Translations under genes and position numbers: made by a program
In this document: positions 1-5,410 of the stretch, in pieces
Layout: each line of letters opens with the position of its first letter
Numbering within the stretch: position 1 is the first letter of the stretch
From: Caldifarciminota bacterium
GTDB lineage: Bacteria; Hydrothermota; E44-bin80
Length of the DNA stretch: 5,410 bases
Assembly (NCBI GenBank): GCA_023127905.1
Contig: JAGMEZ010000466.1
Location: forward strand, 1-5,410
Direction of reading: 5' to 3'
The notes under the pieces: model-generated
What the model saw: the letters and a program-made list of their open reading frames with translations, nothing else
Databases searched by the model: none
What the model was told of the DNA's origin: nothing

Positions 1-3
1 CCA

Positions 4-53
4 CTTTCCTTGCAACAATACTCCCCTCTTTTGAATAGAAAAAGTTGCGAAAG
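4..53. repeat. Imperfect inverted repeat just downstream of the large envelope gene
   Basis: CTTTC-CTT-GCAAC (4-16) is the inverse complement of GTTGCGAAAG (44-53) except for a three-base bulge, giving a 5+5 bp stem around a 27-base loop. It begins four bases after the stop codon of the large gene. It could be a terminator stem, an mRNA 3' structure or part of a dispersed repeat. The window ends too soon to see whether a T-run follows in the minus direction. Confidence 0.35.
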
Positions 54-56
54 CCC

Positions 57-2870
57 CTACAATGTTTTGAGGTTGGAAGCCTCATCTGTTCGATAACAAT
101 AAGGTGAAAGGTGGTTTTTACGGGAGAAGTAGGGGATGTCTGTGGCGATGTTGAAGTAGAATTTAGGTTTTGCTTCATCTTTTGTAAAAGCTATTCCACC
201 TGTTAAATTACAGGGAACCTGCGAATATATCAAGTCAAGAGACAGAGTTGTTTCGATTCCAAAGGAAAACAGAAGAGGTTTTGAATTATCTGATGGGAAT
301 TCCAGTGAAGCACTGCCAAAATCAGAGAAGATTTTTGCATGGAAATTGTTAAAATAAATAGGGTAGGTGCGTATTCCTCTTTCGATCTGAAACAGCGGAA
401 ATGAATATTCGCAAGAACCAGTGAAAACAGATTGACCAGTATAGATACCAGATTCATAACCACGTAGTGAAAATGTTCCTGAATTTCCTCCAATAGCTAT
501 TTCGATATTTTGTGTATCTTGAAATATAAAACCGAAAGATGATTTTATTGAAATAACATCATGTTTAAAAGGTCCTCTGAAATAGTATCCCATCTTTGTT
601 TTTAAATAATGGAATGAATCATCGCCCTGAAGCATTGTTGAATAAAGTCTGTATGTTGATGTTAGATATCCCCCTCGTTCGTATTCAATCGAGCGTGGAA
701 ATTTTAATCTGTTACTGAAAGAGTATCCAAGCATTATATCTGAATATTTGTAGATGGAGTCGGTTGTCGAATATACTTCCCTTTCATATCCAGCCGTAAA
801 AGCATGAAGTGATGTTGTGTATTTTTTTGATAGAGTGAGATAGATATTCTTCTCTTTCTTTTTCACCCATCTGTTTCTGCTGAACTTGAAATCCTGACTG
901 ATTTCAAGAAATATTTGTGGACGGAAGCAATTATTGATGTATGAGAAATAGTAAAGTATATCTTTTTCAGGAATAAAGTATGCTCCTTTCAAGTAGAATT
1001 CATGCTCATAAAGCACATCCTGGCTAAATGTCAGAAAACCAGGAGATACACGTTCTTCTTTTATTATTATCATTGGAAGCCAGAATCTTGGGATGAGATA
1101 GGGAAGAGGATTGTAAGGATGCACATTGGGTTTAATCTCTCTTTCAATAAATGCTATTTTCTTGTTTTCTAATTTATTGATTTTGAACTCTATAAATCGT
1201 TCTTTCTCAACAGTTATTGTATGGATGTTGTAGCCATTTGGTGTGTAGAGAGAAAAAACTATTTCCTTTCCATCTTTTGATACATCAGGATAGAATATTC
1301 CTGATTTTATCTCTGTTACAGCATATATTTTTTTATCGTTTAACGAATAGAAGTATGGTTCGTATATACCACTTCTATCAGATACAAAGTAGATTCCTTT
1401 GAGTTTAACTGACCAGATTGGTTTTGTATTGTTACCATACTTCGTTATCTTTTCAAACTTTTTTTGTTCAAAATCGAAGACGTAAATCTGCACGCCTTCT
1501 CCCTTTTTCCAAACAGACAATAAAACCTTTCTTCCATCAGAAGAAAATTGAGGATAGTGATACTGCGTATGATCATCATTGTGAAGTAGAACAACGAAGC
1601 TGTCCTCTTGAGGATAAATGATACATATGTCATTACTGCCCGTATGTTCTTTAATGAAAAGAATTCCTTTTTCATCTTGTGTATATACAGGATAGTTACC
1701 TCGTTCAGTTTTTTCTATTTTTGATAGTTTTTTACTCTGGATGTTATATTCGTAAATTTGTGAAAAGTAGTAATAATTGCTTTGGACATCAAGTTTAGAA
1801 AAGAGTATTTTCTTTCCATCCTTTGACCAGGTGATTCCAGGATTGATATAGCCTTCTACTATCTTTTTTCTTTCGCCTGTTTCGGTATTCAGAATCTCAA
1901 TTCCTGGGTATTCATCATAAGAGCGATGAATGAATGCAATATGTTTACTATCGGGTGAGAATGTAGGGGAGAGGTTCCATTCACCATCGGATGTCAAGGT
2001 TTTTGTCTTGGTTTTTGTCTTCGTATAATTATTACTTTCTAATGCATCTTTCCATTCTCTCCATAATGTTAAAAAATCCTTTCCAAAAACTCTTCTTGCA
2101 GCACGATTTACTGCAAATGGAAAACCATTTGATGTATGGTAATTGTATTCTATTATGCTTCTTTTGCCGTATTTTTTAATTATCCACTCAATAAAGGAAG
2201 AACCATATACATATGGTGTAATACTTCCTGGCCATATGCGTGGAAAGTTACTCGCTCTATCTATTGATTTAAAATTTCCGCTATTTACATCTTCACGAAG
2301 GATCATCGAGAAATAGGGTGAATTCAACCTTCCACCATTTGTAAATTTTGATTCTGAATAGACTGCTATTCCTTCGATGAACCAGATTGGTTGCGCTGAA
2401 TTGTTGATAATGGCTCTGCCAAATACTTTTCTCAAGAATGCTGGGAAACCTGCTGTTCTATCGAGTTGTACAATGTGTGTGAATTCATGTGTGATGAGTT
2501 CTCGTAACCAATCCTCATAGTAATCCTCTTCAGGTGGTGGTTGAGCAGGAGAAATATAAATTGTATTTATTGGGAAGGGATTGGCGAAGCCGCTTACAAG
2601 GTCCTGGTTGTCAACAATTACAATATTTGTTTTACCTTTCGGATTCCACTCTAAAAAATCTACTACTTTTATGTAAACATCTTCGGATATTTTTCCCGTC
2701 TCAAAAGCTACGCTGTCCTCGTCCTGGTGATAATGGATCGAGAAATGTTCGGTTTCGAGTGTTTTCCAATTCAGATTTGGGTCATATGGTTGAGAGAAAA
2801 GACAAGAAATAAGTAAGAAAATAAAAGTAAATAACTTGGGAGTATAATTGGGTATTAGTGGTATATTCAT
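57..2870 (-). CDS. Secreted gluzincin-type metalloprotease fused to TolB-like (PD40) propeller and Omp85/BamA-like outer-membrane barrel
   Basis: Seen: 937 residues from an ATG. Residues 1-26 form an export signal (one Lys, then a hydrophobic run 13-25). LISC at 20-23 also fits a lipobox. Residues 35-280 resemble the MA-clan zinc peptidases (Peptidase_MA-like): HEFTH at 128-132 supplies two His ligands and the general base, and E166 in WFIEGIAVY is the likely third ligand. About six PD40 blades follow (roughly 292-556), with motifs such as FSPDSKHIAF, WSKDGKKILF, FSSDGRKVLL and SKDGKEIVF. Residues about 585-915 are alternating beta strands with GG..SLRGY (R803-Y805), the loop-6 motif of the Omp85 superfamily. 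No POTRA domain is evident. Inferred: an outer-membrane protein with a periplasmic protease and a propeller, perhaps acting in outer-membrane protein quality control or export. The substrate is unknown. Odd: a (TK)4 linker at 283-291 and 22 residues beyond the barrel-terminal F915. The domain calls are firm; the biological role is not. Confidence 0.88.
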   Translation of the reverse strand: MNIPLIPNYTPKLFTFIFLLISCLFSQPYDPNLNWKTLETEHFSIHYHQDEDSVAFETGKISEDVYIKVVDFLEWNPKGKTNIVIVDNQDLVSGFANPFPINTIYISPAQPPPEEDYYEDWLRELITHEFTHIVQLDRTAGFPAFLRKVFGRAIINNSAQPIWFIEGIAVYSESKFTNGGRLNSPYFSMILREDVNSGNFKSIDRASNFPRIWPGSITPYVYGSSFIEWIIKKYGKRSIIEYNYHTSNGFPFAVNRAARRVFGKDFLTLWREWKDALESNNYTKTKTKTKTLTSDGEWNLSPTFSPDSKHIAFIHRSYDEYPGIEILNTETGERKKIVEGYINPGITWSKDGKKILFSKLDVQSNYYYFSQIYEYNIQSKKLSKIEKTERGNYPVYTQDEKGILFIKEHTGSNDICIIYPQEDSFVVLLHNDDHTQYHYPQFSSDGRKVLLSVWKKGEGVQIYVFDFEQKKFEKITKYGNNTKPIWSVKLKGIYFVSDRSGIYEPYFYSLNDKKIYAVTEIKSGIFYPDVSKDGKEIVFSLYTPNGYNIHTITVEKERFIEFKINKLENKKIAFIEREIKPNVHPYNPLPYLIPRFWLPMIIIKEERVSPGFLTFSQDVLYEHEFYLKGAYFIPEKDILYYFSYINNCFRPQIFLEISQDFKFSRNRWVKKKEKNIYLTLSKKYTTSLHAFTAGYEREVYSTTDSIYKYSDIMLGYSFSNRLKFPRSIEYERGGYLTSTYRLYSTMLQGDDSFHYLKTKMGYYFRGPFKHDVISIKSSFGFIFQDTQNIEIAIGGNSGTFSLRGYESGIYTGQSVFTGSCEYSFPLFQIERGIRTYPIYFNNFHAKIFSDFGSASLEFPSDNSKPLLFSFGIETTLSLDLIYSQVPCNLTGGIAFTKDEAKPKFYFNIATDIPYFSRKNHLSPYCYRTDEASNLKTL
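1998..2021. repeat. Perfect 12-bp tandem duplication inside the large envelope gene
   Basis: The unit ggtttttgtctt occurs twice head to tail. On the coding strand it encodes Lys-Thr-Lys-Thr, so the two copies make most of the TKTKTKTKT stretch at residues 283-291. This lies in the linker between the protease region and the first propeller blade. The unit is a multiple of three, so gain or loss of a copy would change linker length without a frameshift. Confidence 0.9.
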
Positions 2871-2946
2871 GGTTATTGATGATTATTTATTGAATGTATT
2901 TGTGTTTAGTAATTAGGTAAGTGAATTAAAACGTACAAATCGTTTA

Positions 2947-2980
2947 GAGCGTTTTTATCGTTTTATTTTGGTCTACGCTC
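2947..2980. other. Inverted repeat (hairpin-forming) in the gap between thiL and the large envelope gene; possible terminator-like element
   Basis: GAGCGT (2947-2952) and ACGCTC (2975-2980) are perfect inverted 6-mers separated by 22 bases. A run of six T follows on the plus strand (2982-2987), the geometry of an intrinsic terminator for plus-strand transcription, yet no plus-strand gene is present. In the thiL direction no T-run follows the stem, so it is a poor terminator for thiL. The long loop also weakens the case. Confidence 0.3.
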
Positions 2981-2991
2981 GTTTTTTAATG

Positions 2992-3981
2992 TTACCGGAA
3001 GTGGTTGTAACCTGTTGGTTTCAACTGCTTTGTTTTTCCATCAGGGAAGATAATCAGGTTTTTTTGGCTCTTTACAAAAACTTTCCCAATTACAGTTATA
3101 GGAATTGATATTTTAGCATCTTTTAACTGTTCAAAATCCAACTCAGAGATTGTGAAAAGTAGTTCGTATTCTTCACCACTTTTCAAAGCTACTTCAATCG
3201 GGTCTAATTTGAGAAGTGATGCTGCTCTTTTTGTTTCGTTGCTTACAGGTATTTTACTTGCATCTATCTGGATGCTAACCCTGCTTTCTTCTGCTATGTG
3301 CAACAAATCAGTTGATAAACCATCAGATATGTCGATCATTGAATGGACAGGAACAGCTTCTAAAATCTTACTTGATTCTTTTATCCTTGCCTCTGGTTTC
3401 AGGTGTTTTTCAACGATATTCTGAAAACCATAAGATTTTATATTTATTTTATTTTCCAATACAAGATGTCCTGTATAGGAACCGCCAAGATTTCCGGTAA
3501 CACATATAATATCACCGGATTTTGCACCTGAGCGTAAGGTAATATTAGACTTATCAATTTCTCCAACAACTGTGAAAATAACTGCTATTTCATTTGCCTT
3601 TACTGTGTCACCCCCAACTATGTTTACCCAGTATTTCTTGGCTGTTTCCCGGATGCCCTTATAAAGTTCATCTATGTTATTCTCGGTAATACCGTCACGT
3701 AAAAAGAGCGAAAGCACTGCAACAGAAGGAGTACCCCCTACTGCAGCAATGTCGCTTAATGCAGAAGTTAGTGATTTAACACCAATGTTATAAAATGAGA
3801 AATAGTCAAACGAAAAGTGAATATCTTCGATAAAAGCATCTGTCGTAATACAAGAATATTTTCCGAAAGGGATTTTATATAAAGCTGCATCGTCACCAAA
3901 CCCAACAAGTACACGTGCATCCGGGTTAGGCAATCTACCTTTTATAAATTTAAGAATTGATTCTTCGTTTAAATCTTTCAT
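2992..3981 (-). CDS. thiL: Thiamine-monophosphate kinase ThiL
   Basis: ThiL uses ATP to phosphorylate thiamine monophosphate to thiamine diphosphate, the active cofactor, in the cytoplasm. The 329-residue length matches the family. Visible family motifs, in order, are GFGDDAAL (27-34, metal/ATP-binding Asp pair D30-D31), TTDAFIEDIHF (46-56), LSDIAAVGGTP (75-85), GGDT (123-126), DISDGLSTDLLHIAEES (217-233) and SGEEYELLF (268-276). This order is that of the PurM/ThiL/SelD fold (AIR synthase-related N and C domains). Two positions differ from the common pattern: Asp replaces the usual Gly before the VHF-like motif (D53), and Ala replaces the usual Asn before LSD (A74). Neither is an obvious inactivating change. 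The ATG at 3981 starts the N-terminal helix normally, but no Shine-Dalgarno sequence precedes it. The gene lies 62 bases after panB in the same direction and is probably cotranscribed. No TPP riboswitch was recognised in that gap. Confidence 0.95.
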   Translation of the reverse strand: MKDLNEESILKFIKGRLPNPDARVLVGFGDDAALYKIPFGKYSCITTDAFIEDIHFSFDYFSFYNIGVKSLTSALSDIAAVGGTPSVAVLSLFLRDGITENNIDELYKGIRETAKKYWVNIVGGDTVKANEIAVIFTVVGEIDKSNITLRSGAKSGDIICVTGNLGGSYTGHLVLENKINIKSYGFQNIVEKHLKPEARIKESSKILEAVPVHSMIDISDGLSTDLLHIAEESRVSIQIDASKIPVSNETKRAASLLKLDPIEVALKSGEEYELLFTISELDFEQLKDAKISIPITVIGKVFVKSQKNLIIFPDGKTKQLKPTGYNHFR

Positions 3982-4043
3982 TGTGTAAAATTCAGTTAAG
4001 AATTAAAGGATGTATGGTGTAGGATAAAAGAATGAGGATTGAT

Positions 4044-4901
4044 TCAATTTGTTTTATCTTTAAGATATTCTTTCAATGTGTGGAGTTCTTTTTTGTCCAT
4101 ATGGTATGTTTGCGTATCATCTGGGAAAGTTGAATTTTTTACATCATTTATATATCTGTTGAAAGTATCCTCAAGCGTTTTGCCAAGATCTGCATATTTT
4201 TTTACAAATCTTGGGATAAAGCCATGGAAGAGTCCGAGAATGTCATGGACAACAAGTATTTGACCATCTGCTTCAGCTCCTGCACCTATTCCATAAACAG
4301 GAATACTCACTCTGTCTTTAATAAAGGGTGTTAATTCACAGGGTATGGATTCAGCAATTATTGAGAATACGCCTGCTTCCTCTAATTTCTTCGCATCATC
4401 AATTAGTTTTAATGCGCTTTCTTTTTTTGTTCCCTGAACTTTATATCCGCCAAGTACCCCAATTGATTGTGGGGTAAGTCCAATGTGACCCATGACAGGT
4501 ATTCCAGCATCCACAATAGCTTTAACCTTTGGAACTACAATTCCTGCACCTTCAAGTTTAACAGCATCTGCGTTTCCTTCCTGGATGAACCTTCCTGCGT
4601 TTCTAATTGCAGAGTTTACGTCAGTTTTATATGTCAGAAAAGGCATATCTGCAACAACAAATGCCCTCTTAACTCCTCGTGTAACTGCTTTTGTGAATAT
4701 TAGCATCTCATCGGTAGTTACAGGAATAGTGCTGTCATATCCGAGAACAGTCATTGCGAGCGAGTCACCAACAAGTATTATATCAATTCCTGCTTTATCT
4801 TCGAATACAGCTGTTGGATAATCATATGCAGTTAGTAATGCAATTTTTTCACCTCTTTTGGTCATTTCATGAAGGTCAGGAATAGTCAGTTTATTTTTCA
4901 T
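4044..4901 (-). CDS. panB: 3-methyl-2-oxobutanoate hydroxymethyltransferase (ketopantoate hydroxymethyltransferase) PanB
   Basis: PanB transfers a hydroxymethyl group from 5,10-methylene-tetrahydrofolate to alpha-ketoisovalerate, making ketopantoate, the first committed step to pantothenate and CoA. It is a cytoplasmic (beta/alpha)8-barrel enzyme. Signature motifs are clear: LLTAYDYPTA (22-31), VGDSLAMTVLGYDST (44-58), VVADMPF (82-88), VKLEGA (114-119), VMGHIGLTPQS (136-146), GGYKVQG (151-157), AESIP (183-187) and YGIGAGAEADGQILVVHD (203-220). By position, the Mg ligands should be D46, D85 and E117 and the catalytic base E184; K115 and H139 are also kept. At 285 residues it is about 20 longer than E. 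coli PanB. The excess is a charged C-terminal tail after FPDD (259-262). The ATG at 4901 lies 45 bases after the upstream stop; its leader is A/T-only near the start and lacks a Shine-Dalgarno sequence. No panC or panD is in the window. Confidence 0.96.
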   Translation of the reverse strand: MKNKLTIPDLHEMTKRGEKIALLTAYDYPTAVFEDKAGIDIILVGDSLAMTVLGYDSTIPVTTDEMLIFTKAVTRGVKRAFVVADMPFLTYKTDVNSAIRNAGRFIQEGNADAVKLEGAGIVVPKVKAIVDAGIPVMGHIGLTPQSIGVLGGYKVQGTKKESALKLIDDAKKLEEAGVFSIIAESIPCELTPFIKDRVSIPVYGIGAGAEADGQILVVHDILGLFHGFIPRFVKKYADLGKTLEDTFNRYINDVKNSTFPDDTQTYHMDKKELHTLKEYLKDKTN

Positions 4902-4946
4902 TTGAAAATATAAATAAATATTTGGTGGATATTTCTTAATTACATT

Positions 4947-5410
4947 TTAGAAACTTTTTGCAATGGCAAGTATGTTCTTTAATTTTGCATCAGTTTCACG
5001 GAGTCTTTGTGAAAGAGTTCTAACAAGTTCCCAGAGAAGTTTGTATGCAATTTTGTGGTCATTAACAAGAAGGTTTCTAAAGTCTGTGTCTGTTATCTTG
5101 AGAAGAACAGTATCCCCATTCGAGATAGCAGAAGCAGAGCGGGGAGCATTATTAATAAGAGCCATTTCGCCAAAATAACTACCCTTCTTCAAGATTGCAA
5201 GTGCTTCCTCTCCAACTCCAGGAATTTCTGTACTTATTCTGACAGAACCCTTAAGGACAATATAAAATGCATCACCCTTATCACCCTCTTTGAAAATAAC
5301 ATTGTCTTTCTCATAGCTTTTTGCACCTGCGATACTCAAAATGTGTTTTAATTCATCTTCAGTAAGTTTCTGAAAAAGGTATATTTTCCTCAGGATTGAT
5401 GTTTTTTTTT
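4947..5410 (-). CDS. Cyclic nucleotide-binding domain protein without DNA-binding domain, 5' end cut by window edge
   Basis: The frame stays open to the right edge, giving at least 153 residues, so the true start lies outside the window. The TTG at 5339 is in frame but falls inside the domain; the 23 codons before it read as the usual first helix of the fold (ILRKIYLFQKLTEDELKHIL). A CRP/PKA-type beta roll follows: VIFKEGDKGDAFYIVLKGSVRI, in two adjoining blocks, then the phosphate-binding cassette FGEMALINNAPRSASA. The cassette keeps the Glu and Arg (E81 and R90, counting from the first whole codon) that hold the cyclic nucleotide ribose and phosphate in this family. The protein ends with one amphipathic helix (about 115-150) and has no helix-turn-helix. 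It is therefore probably a stand-alone sensor or regulatory subunit acting through protein contacts, not a CRP-like transcription factor. The ligand (cAMP, cGMP or other) cannot be read from the sequence. It lies 45 bases upstream of panB. Confidence 0.88.
   Translation of the reverse strand, partial: KKTSILRKIYLFQKLTEDELKHILSIAGAKSYEKDNVIFKEGDKGDAFYIVLKGSVRISTEIPGVGEEALAILKKGSYFGEMALINNAPRSASAISNGDTVLLKITDTDFRNLLVNDHKIAYKLLWELVRTLSQRLRETDAKLKNILAIAKSF

Noticed and set aside
1..12. AAGGAAAGTGG (minus strand) as a ribosome site plus GTG start for a downstream gene.
   Set aside because: The spacing to the GTG is too short, and the other genes here do not use Shine-Dalgarno sequences.
69..83. 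Small hairpin gaggttggaagcctc near the 3' end of the large gene as a terminator.
   Set aside because: In the transcribed direction only four base pairs form and no T-run follows; it also lies before the stop codon.
1217..1675. Open frames of 61-76 codons on both strands.
   Set aside because: They lie wholly inside the well-supported large gene, show no family motif, and fit shadow frames of AT-rich coding DNA.
2910..2945. TTGTAC followed 17 bases later by TAATTA as a promoter for the large envelope gene.
   Set aside because: Both boxes match the sigma-70 consensus poorly (about 3 of 6 and 2 of 6), and the host's promoter consensus is unknown.
3989..4004. Inverted repeat aattc/gaatt just upstream of the thiL start.
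   Set aside because: The arms are only 5 bp and almost all A/T, so they would not form a stable hairpin and are expected by chance.
4467..4821. Plus-strand open frames of 78 and 109 codons opposite panB.
   Set aside because: They are antisense to a fully conserved panB and their translations are low-complexity, without recognisable features.
4947..5339. TTG at 5339 as the start of the cyclic-nucleotide-binding protein.
   Set aside because: The frame continues upstream to the edge, and the added residues (ILRKIYLFQKLTEDELKHIL) are the normal first helix of the domain, so the TTG is an internal Leu codon.

Overview
The window is a gene-dense, AT-rich bacterial stretch. All four supported genes lie on the minus strand, so transcription runs from position 5410 towards position 1. 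In transcript order they are: a cyclic-nucleotide-binding domain protein cut by the right edge (to 4947), panB (4901-4044), thiL (3981-2992), and a large cell-envelope protein of 937 residues (2870-57). The gaps are 45, 62 and 121 bases, and no stretch over 300 bases lacks a gene. No tRNA, rRNA, CRISPR array, transposase or riboswitch was recognised.

The host is a diderm (Gram-negative-type) bacterium, because the large protein ends in an Omp85/BamA-like outer-membrane barrel. None of the three visible start codons has a convincing Shine-Dalgarno sequence. That, the AT-rich composition and the protease/propeller/barrel protein would fit an uncultured lineage near Bacteroidetes or the WOR-3/Cloacimonadetes-like candidate phyla. 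This placement is inference and is not proven by the sequence.

The first three genes look like a short operon. A one-domain putative cyclic-nucleotide sensor without a DNA-binding domain is followed by ketopantoate hydroxymethyltransferase (pantothenate/CoA pathway) and thiamine-monophosphate kinase (last step to thiamine diphosphate). Both enzymes keep their catalytic motifs. The gap before the large gene is longer and holds a hairpin-like inverted repeat, so that gene may be a separate or only partly coupled unit.

The large gene is the most interesting item. One polypeptide joins an export signal, an intact zinc-metalloprotease motif (HEFTH plus a downstream EG), about six TolB-like PD40 propeller blades and an outer-membrane barrel with the RGY loop motif of the Omp85 superfamily. 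Its last 22 residues lie beyond the expected aromatic barrel end. The sequence around and after its stop codon contains an inverted repeat and an open frame that runs off the left edge.
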